Origin: an uncultured Pelagibacteraceae bacterium
GTDB lineage: Bacteria; Pseudomonadota; Alphaproteobacteria; Pelagibacterales; Pelagibacteraceae
Length of the DNA: 17,946 nucleotides
Assembly: GCA_902608305.1 (NCBI GenBank)
Contig: CACLNK010000018.1
Span: 1 to 17,946, forward strand
Direction: 5' to 3'
Shown here: positions 1 to 7,258 of the stretch, in pieces
Layout: each line of letters starts with the position of its first letter
Position numbering within the stretch: position 1 is the stretch's first letter
Notes under the pieces: generated by a model
What the model was told of the DNA's origin: nothing
Database searches by the model: none
The model's input: only the letters and a program-made list of their open reading frames with translations
Translations under genes and position numbers: made by a program

Positions 1-626
1 AAATTTTTATAATTTTCAAACTCAACAACAAATTGATCATAATTTACAACTTCTTGTTTATTTTTTATTTTTTTTTTATATTCATTATTCTTGATAATTA
101 ATTTTTTTAGTTTCTTGTCTTCTTTTATATTGACAATGATACCTGTTGTAGTTCCATCTTCGCTAATTACAAAATTTCTAAAAACTGGACTATTTAAAAT
201 TTCATTAAACCCTTTTGATTTATCAATACCTTCACTTTTTAAAGTACTAAAATTTTGAAGCTTTTCAGTTAAAGTCTGATCTGTACTAGTTAATAATGGA
301 ATATCTAATAGTGTTACTACGCTATGTACCCATTTTAAACTTTGAATTTTATATTTTAAACTTAATAAATTATTAATTGAACTGTCGGTAGTTAATTTTT
401 CTTTAGGAGTATAGGTTAAGATTAAAAATTCCTTTGCTCCGTATCTATTGTTTACTTCTCGTAAATATTTTAAATCTGGATCATTTTCGATTAGCAAAGT
501 ATCTGATGAAGCATCTAATTTAAAATCTTTGGTATAATAACCAAAACCTAAAAGACATAATATTAATAGAGTTAAAATTAGCTTGGGTTTTTCAATAACA
601 ATATTTTGATATAAACGAGCAAACAT
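1..626 (-). CDS. RND/MMPL-family exporter, N-terminal part (cut by window edge)
   Basis: About 208 codons are visible from an ATG at 626; the gene runs off the left edge with no stop. The protein starts with a short cytoplasmic stretch (MFARLYQNIVIEKPK), then one hydrophobic segment at about residues 16-31, then a long soluble region with the conserved-looking phrase DASSDTLLIENDPDLKYL. This matches the first membrane helix plus first periplasmic loop of predicted RND-superfamily exporters (MMPL type), which export lipids or other hydrophobic compounds using the proton gradient. The substrate cannot be told from this part. It lies 25 nt downstream of dnaB on the same strand and may share its transcript. 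The family is fairly secure; the exact subfamily is not. Confidence 0.75.
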   Translation of the reverse strand, partial: MFARLYQNIVIEKPKLILTLLILCLLGFGYYTKDFKLDASSDTLLIENDPDLKYLREVNNRYGAKEFLILTYTPKEKLTTDSSINNLLSLKYKIQSLKWVHSVVTLLDIPLLTSTDQTLTEKLQNFSTLKSEGIDKSKGFNEILNSPVFRNFVISEDGTTTGIIVNIKEDKKLKKLIIKNNEYKKKIKNKQEVVNYDQFVVEFENYKN

Positions 627-651
627 TAAATAACAAAATATATATTTTAAT

Positions 652-2070
652 TTAAATATTTTGCCTATCTTTAAATTTAGTAAACATAGCCTCAAACTCA
701 AGCATTACATTGCCAGTAGGGCCATGTCTTTGCTTACCTATTATTATTTCAGCTAAATTTGATACTTCGTTCATTTTTGCTTGCCATTCGGCATGCTCAA
801 CAGTTGCGGGTCTTGGCTCTTTTTTCTCTAAATAATATGCCTCTCTAAAAACAAACATAACAACATCAGCATCTTGTTCTATAGAACCTGATTCTCTTAA
901 ATCTGCTAATTGAGGTTTTTTGTCGTCTCTTTGCTCAACAGCTCTAGATAGTTGAGAAAGAGCAAGAACTGGAATCGATAATTCCTTAGCCATTGCTTTT
1001 AATCCTTGAGTAATTTCTGAAATTTCTTGAACTCTTCCATCTTTATTGTTTGGGGCTCTCATTAATTGAATATAATCAACCACAACCATATCAAGTCCAA
1101 ATAATCTTTTTATTCTTCTTGCTCTATTACTTACAGCAGCAATACTTATTGCTGGAGTTTCATCAATATATAAAGGTAGTTCAGAAATATTCTTTGAAGT
1201 TTCAATAAATTTATCAAATTGTTCTTCTGAAATTCTACCTCTTCTAATATCATTTGATTTAATTTTAGACTGTTCTGCTAAAATTCTAGTTGATAATTGT
1301 TCTGATGACATTTCTAGTGAGAAAAAAGCAATTGAAGATTTTTTACCTTTTTCTTGTAATTTTTTAGCCGCATTAAAGGCAATGTTGGTAGCTAAAGCAG
1401 TTTTACCCATAGAAGGTCTACCTGCAATTATTATTAAATCTGATTTATGAAGCCCTCCAAGTCTATCATCAAGATCTGTTAAGCCAGTTGGCACACCAAC
1501 AATTCCTTCTTCGTTTTTATAAGCGTTAGAAGCCATTTCAATTGTAAAATTCAAAGCTTCATCAAATTTGACCAAAGAAGAATTAAAAGATCCTTTTTCT
1601 GCAAGATCAAATAATAATTTTTCAGAATTTTCTATGATGTTTTGACCGCTGATATTTAAGTCATTTAATTTAGCTGTATCAATTGTATTTTCCGATATCT
1701 TGATTAACTCTCTTCGGACAAACATATCATAAATAATTTTTGAATATTCTATTGCTTGTCTAGATGATGTAGAAAATTTTGTAATTTTTACTAGGTATTC
1801 AGGTATGTTTATATCATCCTTTTCATTTTCAAAATAATTTTTTAAAGTAATGGGATTAGCCAACATCCCTTTATAAATAAGATTTTCAATTGCATTAAAT
1901 ATTTTTTGATGCATAGGGTCGTAAAAATTTAGATGAGAAATAATTGTATTAATTTCATCAAAGACTTCATTTGTTAAGAGGATTGAGCCAATTACAGCTT
2001 GTTCAGCTTCTATATTATTTGGGAGTTCGTTAAAATTATTTTTAACTAAATTTAAATTCTTATTAATCAC
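652..2070 (-). CDS. dnaB: Replicative DNA helicase DnaB
   Basis: This is the hexameric helicase that unwinds DNA ahead of the replication fork and contacts primase. The 472-aa length is normal. The N-terminal primase-interacting domain begins with NNIEAEQAVIGSILL at about residue 18. The RecA-like C-terminal domain carries Walker A GRPSMGKTA (217-225), Walker B LDMVVVDYIQLM (326-337) and the ALSQLSR motif near residue 375. No intein is present. The start codon is GTG; an in-frame TAA lies just upstream and no ATG occurs before the conserved domain, so GTG is the best choice, although no Shine-Dalgarno sequence is visible. It follows rplI by 68 nt, as in many alphaproteobacteria, and has its own likely promoter at 2082-2110. 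Confidence 0.97.
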   Translation of the reverse strand: MINKNLNLVKNNFNELPNNIEAEQAVIGSILLTNEVFDEINTIISHLNFYDPMHQKIFNAIENLIYKGMLANPITLKNYFENEKDDINIPEYLVKITKFSTSSRQAIEYSKIIYDMFVRRELIKISENTIDTAKLNDLNISGQNIIENSEKLLFDLAEKGSFNSSLVKFDEALNFTIEMASNAYKNEEGIVGVPTGLTDLDDRLGGLHKSDLIIIAGRPSMGKTALATNIAFNAAKKLQEKGKKSSIAFFSLEMSSEQLSTRILAEQSKIKSNDIRRGRISEEQFDKFIETSKNISELPLYIDETPAISIAAVSNRARRIKRLFGLDMVVVDYIQLMRAPNNKDGRVQEISEITQGLKAMAKELSIPVLALSQLSRAVEQRDDKKPQLADLRESGSIEQDADVVMFVFREAYYLEKKEPRPATVEHAEWQAKMNEVSNLAEIIIGKQRHGPTGNVMLEFEAMFTKFKDRQNI

Positions 2071-2081
2071 AAATAAACTTT

Positions 2082-2110
2082 ATAGTAAGAAGAGTTAAAA
2101 ACAATGACAA
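2082..2110 (-). promoter_or_regulatory. Probable dnaB promoter
   Basis: On the minus strand, TTGTCA (2110-2105) and TACTAT (2087-2082) are separated by exactly 17 nt, a good sigma-70-type layout. Initiation about 7 nt beyond the -10 would fall only a few bases before the GTG start of dnaB, so this transcript would be nearly leaderless. This is inferred from sequence only; dnaB may also be read through from the ribosomal protein genes. Confidence 0.5.
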
Positions 2111-2138
2111 AAATAAATTGGGGAAAAAATTGTATAAA

Positions 2139-2597
2139 CTATTGAATAGCTTCTTCAGCAACAACTTCTATATTAAATTCAGCCTGAACTTCTGAGTGCA
2201 GATTAACTTTAACTTTAAATTTTCCCAATGATTTAATTTCTTGTGGCAGTTGTATCATGGAGGGCCTGATATCAATTTTGTTCGTTGCTAAAATTAATTT
2301 TGAAATTTCAGTAGGTTTGACAGAACCGTACAGTTCATTGTTTTCAGTACTTAACTTTTTAACTAAATATTCTTTTTTATTGATTTGTTCAAAGATTTTT
2401 TTTGCTTCTTTCTTTTTTTCTTGATCTTTTTTTCCTAGAGCAGCTTTAATTTTATCAACTTGTTGTATATTTTGCTTAGAAGCGTATAGAGCTTTTTTTT
2501 TGACTATTAAATAATTTCTGGCAAATCCTCTTTTTACATTAATTATATCTCCTATCGATCCTATTTTTCTAATATTTTCTAATAAAATAATTTTCAT
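2139..2597 (-). CDS. rplI: 50S ribosomal protein L9
   Basis: L9 binds 23S rRNA near the L1 stalk and helps keep the reading frame. The 152-aa protein opens with the family signature (MKIILLENIRKIGSIGDIINVKRGFARNYLI region), followed by a lysine-rich connecting helix and a C-terminal domain beginning around residue 78. Length is normal. Its ATG directly abuts the TAA of rpsR (TAAATG, no spacer), so the two are translationally coupled in an rpsF-rpsR-rplI operon. Confidence 0.97.
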   Translation of the reverse strand: MKIILLENIRKIGSIGDIINVKRGFARNYLIVKKKALYASKQNIQQVDKIKAALGKKDQEKKKEAKKIFEQINKKEYLVKKLSTENNELYGSVKPTEISKLILATNKIDIRPSMIQLPQEIKSLGKFKVKVNLHSEVQAEFNIEVVAEEAIQ

Positions 2598-2873
2598 TTA
2601 AATTAATGCTAAGTTTCTTGCTCGTTTAATTGATAATGATAGTTCTCTTTGTTTTCTTTGGCATACATTAGTTACTCTTGAAGGTAGAATTTTGCCATTA
2701 TCTGATACGTATTTTTTCAATAATTTAATATTTTTATAATCAATGATAGGTGCGCCTTTTCCTGAAAGCGGGCATTTTCTTTTAAATTTGTATTTATCAG
2801 GTTGAAAAATACTCAATTTAGCAAAATTACTTTTTCTCGTTTTTTTATTTCCAACTCTTTTTTTTTTGAACAT
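2598..2873 (-). CDS. rpsR: 30S ribosomal protein S18
   Basis: S18 binds the platform of the small subunit as a partner of S6. The 91-aa protein has a basic N-terminal extension, then CPLSGKGAPIIDYKNIKLLKKYVSDNGKI split over residues 34-62, and the typical end with ILPSRVTNVCQRKQRELSLSIKRARNLALI. This is the usual S18 core with a slightly long N-terminus. It lies between rpsF (8-nt gap) and rplI (no gap), the conserved operon order. Confidence 0.97.
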   Translation of the reverse strand: MFKKKRVGNKKTRKSNFAKLSIFQPDKYKFKRKCPLSGKGAPIIDYKNIKLLKKYVSDNGKILPSRVTNVCQRKQRELSLSIKRARNLALI

Positions 2874-2881
2874 TAAATATT

Positions 2882-3239
2882 TTACCTTACTTTTCTTTTT
2901 TCAATTTCTTTATTATCGTCTTGCTTTGAAAAATAATTAGTTGTTAGATCAAATTTTTTGACTTTTATAGTCATATATCTCAAAAGGTTTTTATCAATAC
3001 GTTCATTTTTTTCTAATTTCTCAATTAATTTACTAGCACCTTTAATTTTAAAATGAATATAGTTACCTTTTTTTATTTTTCTTAATAATGTAGGACAAGT
3101 TTAGCAATCCCCAATTTTCAGTTTTTACTACATCGCCTTTATCATTTTCCACTAATTTAGAATATTTTTCAGTCAATTGTTTTAACTGAGCAGGGCTAGT
3201 GTCTTGTTTTGCTATAATAGTATGTTCGTATAAATTCAT
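2882..3239 (-). CDS. rpsF: 30S ribosomal protein S6, interrupted by a one-base frameshift
   Basis: From the ATG at 3239 the frame reads a clear S6 N-terminus (MNLYEHTIIAKQDTSPAQLK, then ENWGLLNLSYIIKKNKK) but meets a TAA at 3065-3063 after 58 codons. Removing one A from the run of seven A (minus strand, plus positions 3068-3074) restores a normal frame that continues KKGNYIHFKIKGASKLIEKL and ends with KEIEKRKVR and a TAA at 2884-2882. The repaired protein is 118 aa, a normal S6 length. The gene is first in the rpsF-rpsR-rplI operon and divergent from fabD. The downstream part keeps intact S6 sequence, which argues for a sequencing or assembly indel, or for slippage rescue, rather than long-standing decay. 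Confidence 0.9.
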
Positions 3240-3271
3240 TATTATTCTTTTATAAAAAATGAGGATATACT

Positions 3272-3279
3272 ATTATAAT
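3272..3279. promoter_or_regulatory. Palindromic -10 element shared by divergent rpsF and fabD
   Basis: ATTATAAT is its own reverse complement and contains TATAAT on both strands (plus 3274-3279, minus 3277-3272). It lies between the divergent starts of rpsF (3239) and fabD (3325), about 33 and 46 nt from them. No convincing -35 box is visible on either strand. A shared or bidirectional promoter is inferred. Confidence 0.45.
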
Positions 3280-3324
3280 TATTTAATTACAACACAAAAA
3301 ACCACAACAAAGATAGAATTTTTA

Positions 3325-4257
3325 ATGTTTTCGGTTATCTTTCCAGGACAAGGATCACAGTCAGTAGGAATGGCTAATGATCTTTATCAAAAATTTGACG
3401 TTGTAAAAAAATTATTTAATCAAGCAGATGATATTTTAAATTATTCACTGACAAAATTAATAATTGATGGCTCAAAAGAGAATCTTGATCAAACAGAAAA
3501 TACTCAACCTGCAATTTTTTTAGTTGGTTATTCAATTTTTCAATTAGCAAGAGAAGAATTTTCAATAGATTTAAATAAAGCAAAATTCTTTGCAGGACAC
3601 TCTCTTGGAGAATATACAGCTTTAGCTGCGGCAGGATCATTAAGTTTTGCAGATACATTAAAACTTTTAAGAGTTAGAGGAAAAGCAATGCAAGAAGCAG
3701 TGCCCAAGGGACAAGGAGGAATGGTTGCTGTACTTGGTTCTAATATTGAATTTATTGAAAAAATTATTCTAGATAATAAAAATAATTATGAATGTTTTAT
3801 TGCAAATGATAATTCAAATGGACAATTAGTAATAAGTGGAACAATTAAAGATCTAGACTTATTAATTGTTGATTTAAAAAAAAATAATATTAAAAATATT
3901 AAGTTACCAGTTAGTGCACCGTTTCATTGTAAATTAATGAACAATGCAACAAAAATTATGAATACAGAAATTGAAAAATGTGATTTTAAAAATCCAAATA
4001 ATACATTAATATCAAATGTAACAAGTGAAGAAGTTAATGATTCTTCTTTGCTAAAAGAATTGTTAATTAAACAAATCGAAAGCAGAGTTAGATGGAGGGA
4101 AAGTGTTAACTACATGATTAAAAATAAAATAAACAAATTTATAGAAATTGGACCAGGTAAAGTTTTGTCTGGATTAATTAAAAGAATAGATAAAAATGTT
4201 ACAATTAGTTCAGTTAACAATGAGGAAGATATTAATAAAATAAATATTAATGATTAA
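3325..4257 (+). CDS. fabD: Malonyl-CoA:ACP transacylase FabD
   Basis: FabD loads malonate from CoA onto acyl carrier protein for fatty acid synthesis in the cytosol. The 310-aa protein starts with MFSVIFPGQGSQSVGM, has the nucleophile Ser93 in GHSLGEY and the partner His201 in APFHCKLM. An ATG 66 nt upstream (3259) is in frame, but the added 22 residues match nothing in the family and that start lies before the probable -10 box, so 3325 is chosen. The 3' end overlaps fabG by 8 nt (ATGATTAA), showing tight coupling. Confidence 0.95.
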   Translation: MFSVIFPGQGSQSVGMANDLYQKFDVVKKLFNQADDILNYSLTKLIIDGSKENLDQTENTQPAIFLVGYSIFQLAREEFSIDLNKAKFFAGHSLGEYTALAAAGSLSFADTLKLLRVRGKAMQEAVPKGQGGMVAVLGSNIEFIEKIILDNKNNYECFIANDNSNGQLVISGTIKDLDLLIVDLKKNNIKNIKLPVSAPFHCKLMNNATKIMNTEIEKCDFKNPNNTLISNVTSEEVNDSSLLKELLIKQIESRVRWRESVNYMIKNKINKFIEIGPGKVLSGLIKRIDKNVTISSVNNEEDINKININD

Positions 4258-4984
4258 TTTTAAAGATAAAAAAATATTGATTACGGGTGCTACAGGAGGA
4301 ATTGGAAATGCATTAGTCAAAAAATTTGTATATCTTGAAGGTAATGTTCTTGCAACAGGGACTAAAACAGAAAAATTAAATGATTTAAAAAAAGAATTTC
4401 CAAATATTAATATTTTAAAGTTTGATATTTCGGATCATTCAAAGATAGAAGAATTTATTGAAAATACTTCATCCCAATTGGGTGGTTTAGATGTTTTAGT
4501 TAATAATGCTGGAATAAACATGGACAACTTATCATTAAGAATGAAAGATGAGGAATGGAAAAAAGTGATTGATGTAAATTTAGGAGCAACATTTTTTCTA
4601 TGTAAATATGCAATAAAAAAAATGTTAAAAAATAAATATGGAAGAATAGTAAATATAACTTCTATAGTAGGTCATACTGGAAATTTAGGCCAAGCAAATT
4701 ACGCAGCTTCCAAAGCAGCGATCATTGGAATGTCAAAAAGTTTAGCTATAGAATATGCAAAAAAAAATATTACAATTAATTGTGTTTCACCTGGTTTTAT
4801 ACAGTCTAATATGACAGATAAAATTGTTGAGAGTATCAAAGCAGTATTAACATCTAGGATCCCTATGTCTAAGCTAGGAACTGGTGAAGATGTATCAAAT
4901 ACTGTAGCTTTTTTATCCTCGGATGCCGCTTCATATATTACGGGACAAACATTACATGTTAATGGTGGCATGTATATGGGTTGA
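4250..4984 (+). CDS. fabG: 3-oxoacyl-ACP reductase FabG
   Basis: This NADPH-dependent enzyme of the short-chain dehydrogenase family carries out the first reduction in fatty acid elongation. The 244-aa protein has the cofactor-binding GATGGIG motif (13-19), NNAG (85-88) and the catalytic Ser138, Tyr151 and Lys155 (YAASK), then SPGFI and a C-terminus ending GQTLHVNGGMYMG, typical of FabG. It overlaps the end of fabD and precedes acpP by 49 nt. Confidence 0.96.
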   Translation: MINFKDKKILITGATGGIGNALVKKFVYLEGNVLATGTKTEKLNDLKKEFPNINILKFDISDHSKIEEFIENTSSQLGGLDVLVNNAGINMDNLSLRMKDEEWKKVIDVNLGATFFLCKYAIKKMLKNKYGRIVNITSIVGHTGNLGQANYAASKAAIIGMSKSLAIEYAKKNITINCVSPGFIQSNMTDKIVESIKAVLTSRIPMSKLGTGEDVSNTVAFLSSDAASYITGQTLHVNGGMYMG

Positions 4985-5033
4985 CAAAAGTGAGTATTAA
5001 TCTAATAACGAAATTAAAACATAAAGGAATAAA

Positions 5034-5273
5034 ATGTCAGATGATATTTCAAGCAAAGTAAAAAAAATAGTTGCAGATCACCTGGGGATTGATGACACAA
5101 AAGTGAACGATGATTCTAGTTTTATAGATGATTTAGGAGCTGACAGTCTAGACACTGTAGAGTTAGTTATGGCTTTTGAAGAAGAATTTGGTTCTGAAAT
5201 CTCAGACAGTGAAGCTGAAAAAATATTAACAGTTGGTGATGCTATAAAATTTATAGAGAGTAAAAGCAATTAA
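5034..5273 (+). CDS. acpP: Acyl carrier protein
   Basis: This small acidic 79-aa protein carries the growing acyl chain on a 4'-phosphopantetheine arm. The attachment site is Ser38 in GADSLDTVELVMAFEEEFG, the canonical ACP motif. A good ribosome binding site (AAGGA, 5 nt before ATG) fits the high expression expected. It follows fabG by 49 nt. The normal neighbour fabF is absent; gmk begins 10 nt after the stop. Confidence 0.97.
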   Translation: MSDDISSKVKKIVADHLGIDDTKVNDDSSFIDDLGADSLDTVELVMAFEEEFGSEISDSEAEKILTVGDAIKFIESKSN

Positions 5274-5283
5274 TTTAAAACAA

Positions 5284-5916
5284 ATGTCTTCAAAAGAAGA
5301 TGGCATTATAGTTATATTATCATCTCCATCAGGAGCCGGCAAAACAACGCTCGCAAAGTTACTATCAAAGAAAAAAAATTTTAGCATTTCAATCTCTCAC
5401 ACAACTCGAAAACCAAGAAACAATGAAATAAAAGGTAAGGATTATTATTTTGTAGATCAAGATTATTTTAAACTGTTAATTACCAATAATGAATTTTTAG
5501 AATATGCTAAAGTTTTTAATCATTACTATGGAACTTCTAAATCTTTTGTAATCAAAAATCTGAAAAAAGGAAATAATGTTATATTTGATATTGATTGGCA
5601 AGGCACTGAAAAAATAAAAGAAAAACAACTAAAGTATCAATTAATTACTTTTTTTATATTACCCCCAAGTAAAAAAGTTTTATTTGAAAGATTATCCAAT
5701 AGAGATATGAAAGATAAACTTATTGTTGAAGAAAGAATGAAACAGTTTAATAAGGATATTCTTCATTGGAAAAATTATGACTTCGTAGTTATAAATGATA
5801 ATTTAGAAAAATGTTATAATGAAGTTAGCAATTTAATTGAATCAAAAATCAACAAAATTAATAACACTTATGATGTTCAATTAATTGAAAAACATATTAA
5901 TCAATTAATCAATTAA
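5284..5916 (+). CDS. gmk: Guanylate kinase
   Basis: The enzyme phosphorylates GMP to GDP with ATP. The 210-aa protein has the P-loop SSPSGAGKTT (13-22), the GMP-binding segment SHTTRKPRNNEIKGKDYYFV, the DIDWQGTEKIK segment and the lid-type RLSNRDMKDKLIVEERM region, all typical of Gmk. No Shine-Dalgarno is evident, but the ATG at 5284 lies just 7 residues before the first conserved strand. It starts 10 nt after acpP, so it is probably translated from the same message. It ends 33 nt before the convergent bhmT, with no obvious terminator hairpin between. Confidence 0.95.
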   Translation: MSSKEDGIIVILSSPSGAGKTTLAKLLSKKKNFSISISHTTRKPRNNEIKGKDYYFVDQDYFKLLITNNEFLEYAKVFNHYYGTSKSFVIKNLKKGNNVIFDIDWQGTEKIKEKQLKYQLITFFILPPSKKVLFERLSNRDMKDKLIVEERMKQFNKDILHWKNYDFVVINDNLEKCYNEVSNLIESKINKINNTYDVQLIEKHINQLIN

Positions 5917-5949
5917 TCTTTTGCTTCGAGTTGTTTATTCATAAATTTA

Positions 5950-7011
5950 TTAAGCTTTGTCCTTATAATCTTTTTGGTGTTTTGCAATTCTTTCATGAGT
6001 ACCAAACAAAAAATGACTAGACATGTTTTCTTTATATTTACTAGCTGGTACTTTTAATCCAACTGCTTCCGCAACCTCTCTAATCAACATTGGATTTGCC
6101 CCACAGCAAACACCTAAATAATTTATCCCAAGATCAAAAGCTTCTTTTGCAAATTTACCTATTTCATACCTATTACATTGCATTGGGTCTAATGCTGTAG
6201 GAAATGGTGTTCTATGCGGTGTATGACAACTGCATCCATTATTATCTGGCAGATTAAAAAAAGTAGGATGTTCTTTTGTTGTACGAAAATTAATAGGCAA
6301 CGCAGCTACATGACATTTTAATGATTTCCTAATTTCTTTAAGATAAGGCATCATGGTATTAGGACCTCTAAAACAATTCATTCCAACAACATCTCCACCT
6401 CTTTGCTCTAGCTCTTTACAAGTATCTACAATAGAAACACCATCTCTCATAATATTTTCACCCATAGGGGCAATTGTAATAACACTCGGAAGTCCTGATT
6501 GTTTCATTGCTTTCAAAGCTGCGTAGGCTTCCTCTGCATAATAGAAAGTTTCGCCAATTAATATATCTGCACCTTCATCTACAGCCCACCCGACCATTTC
6601 AGAAAACATTTTTTCAACCTCAGAATTTAAACTAGTATCCTTATCATTCCAAATATTTGAGTTAGAAATGTTGCCAGCCATTAAATTAGGTTCAATTCCT
6701 TTTGGTGTATCGAGAGCAACTTTTTTTGCTATTTTTAATGCTGATCTATTTAGTGGTTCTAATAACTCTTCTTTACCAATCACTCGCATTTTTTCTCTAT
6801 GTCCGTTATAAGTGAATGCCTGAACAACATCGGATCCTGCATGTTGAAAATCTCTGTGCAAATTTTCTAGAGCTTCTGGATGATCTAAAGAAACCATTGG
6901 AACAAACTCTCCAGAAGACATATAGCCTCTTCTTTCTATTTCAAAAAGAAAACCTTCAGCACATATCACCGGACCCTTGTCCAGCCTATCTTTTAAGTTT
7001 TTTTTTGTCAT
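5950..7011 (-). CDS. bhmT: Betaine-homocysteine S-methyltransferase
   Basis: This zinc enzyme of the homocysteine S-methyltransferase family transfers a methyl group to homocysteine, forming methionine; with glycine betaine as donor the by-product is dimethylglycine. The 353-aa protein has the expected zinc ligands: Cys213 in GMNCFRGP and Cys302-Cys303 in GVCCGANP. The N-terminal ICAEGFLFEIERRGY and QAFTYNGHREKM segments fit the betaine-using branch. In SAR11 a homologue of this type is annotated bhmT and sits behind tandem SAM riboswitches, as here. A strong ribosome binding site (GGAGG, 7019-7015) lies 3 nt before the ATG. The methyl donor (betaine or dimethylsulfoniopropionate-like compounds) is inferred, not shown. 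Confidence 0.9.
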   Translation of the reverse strand: MTKKNLKDRLDKGPVICAEGFLFEIERRGYMSSGEFVPMVSLDHPEALENLHRDFQHAGSDVVQAFTYNGHREKMRVIGKEELLEPLNRSALKIAKKVALDTPKGIEPNLMAGNISNSNIWNDKDTSLNSEVEKMFSEMVGWAVDEGADILIGETFYYAEEAYAALKAMKQSGLPSVITIAPMGENIMRDGVSIVDTCKELEQRGGDVVGMNCFRGPNTMMPYLKEIRKSLKCHVAALPINFRTTKEHPTFFNLPDNNGCSCHTPHRTPFPTALDPMQCNRYEIGKFAKEAFDLGINYLGVCCGANPMLIREVAEAVGLKVPASKYKENMSSHFLFGTHERIAKHQKDYKDKA

Positions 7012-7014
7012 TTT

Positions 7015-7043
7015 CCTCCAAACTAATGGAGAAAAGGAGCTCC
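7015..7043 (-). promoter_or_regulatory. bhmT ribosome binding site and its sequestering strand
   Basis: The Shine-Dalgarno GGAGG (7019-7015) can pair through GGAG with CTCC at 7031-7028 over an 8-nt loop, which would hide it. The same CTCC is part of CTTTTCTCC (7036-7028), the 3' arm of a 15-bp stem with the GGAGAAAAG (7081-7073) at the 3' edge of the SAM-V element. The two pairings exclude each other, so this is the likely translational on/off switch. Confidence 0.6.
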
Positions 7044-7081
7044 TGGGTCTAAGGGAAATAAAAAGAGCTCTACTTTTCTCC
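7028..7081 (-). repeat. Long inverted repeat (anti-sequestor hairpin) before bhmT
   Basis: GGAGAAAAG (7081-7073) and GAGCTC (7070-7065) pair with GAGCTC (7042-7037) and CTTTTCTCC (7036-7028): a 15-bp perfect stem with a 2-nt bulge (7072-7071) and a 22-nt loop. There is no T-tract after it, so it is not a terminator. Forming this stem would leave the bhmT Shine-Dalgarno free. Confidence 0.8.
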
Positions 7082-7134
7082 TTTTTAGTGCTTTAGCTTT
7101 GCTGGGTGCACAATAAGGTTCAAATACCCGGCTC
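7073..7134 (-). promoter_or_regulatory. SAM-V riboswitch (second, translational stage of the bhmT leader)
   Basis: The minus-strand leader contains GGGTATTTGAACC, then GTGCACCCAGC, AAAGCTAAAGCAC and TAAAAAGGAGA. GGGT can pair with ACCC, and GTGC with GCAC, giving a pseudoknot; the AAAGCTAAAG stretch resembles the SAM-binding part shared with SAM-II. In SAR11, SAM-V elements sit directly before methionine-cycle genes and control access of the ribosome. Here the 3' AAAAAGGAG runs straight into the arm that frees the bhmT ribosome binding site, so SAM binding would favour the hidden form. The assignment rests on recalled consensus and context, not a covariance model. Confidence 0.75.
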
Positions 7135-7152
7135 TTAAATGAGAAATGATTC

Positions 7153-7182
7153 AAAAAAAAACCACCTGCTAAAGAGGTGGTT
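7153..7182 (-). terminator. SAM-II-controlled intrinsic terminator in bhmT leader
   Basis: On the minus strand AACCACCT (7182-7175), loop CTTTAGC, AGGTGGTT (7167-7160) form an 8-bp stem followed by an uninterrupted T run to 7153. The loop plus first bases of the 3' arm (TTTAGCAGG, 7173-7165) are exactly complementary over 9 nt to CCTGCTAAA (7207-7199) in the 3' strand of the SAM-II element, giving an antiterminator. With SAM bound that strand is tied up and the terminator can form. Confidence 0.85.
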
Positions 7183-7189
7183 CACAAAG

Positions 7190-7250
7190 AAACATCTTTT
7201 TAGCAGGATTTCATATAGCGCCCCGCAATTCGACTTAAATCAGCGCTAAT
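7190..7250 (-). promoter_or_regulatory. SAM-II riboswitch (first, transcriptional stage of the bhmT leader)
   Basis: The minus strand reads AGCGCT (7247-7242), GATTTAAGTCGAATT, GCGGGGCGCT, ATATGAAATCC, TGCTAAAAAG. AGCGCT pairs with GGCGCT (7222-7217) as P1. The tail pairs back into the hairpin loop: GATTT (7241-7237) with AAATC (7211-7207), and alternatively GCGGG with CCTGC. This H-type pseudoknot and the GATTTAA loop match the SAM-II class known from alphaproteobacteria. It begins within a few nt of the predicted transcription start. Confidence 0.88.
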
Positions 7251-7258
7251 AGAAAGAT

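Noticed and set aside
3259..3324. Longer fabD start 22 codons upstream
   Set aside because: The extra residues do not resemble the family, and the upstream ATG lies before the likely -10 box; MFSVIFPGQGSQ at 3325 is the normal N-terminus.
4699..4971. Open minus-strand frame inside fabG
   Set aside because: It is antisense to a secure gene, with no start signal or recognisable protein; long antisense frames arise by codon bias. The same holds for the frames antisense to fabD, acpP, bhmT, creatinase and the DMT and moeA genes.
7028..7081. Long hairpin before bhmT as an intrinsic terminator
   Set aside because: No T-tract follows, and it sits next to the ribosome binding site; an anti-sequestor role fits better.
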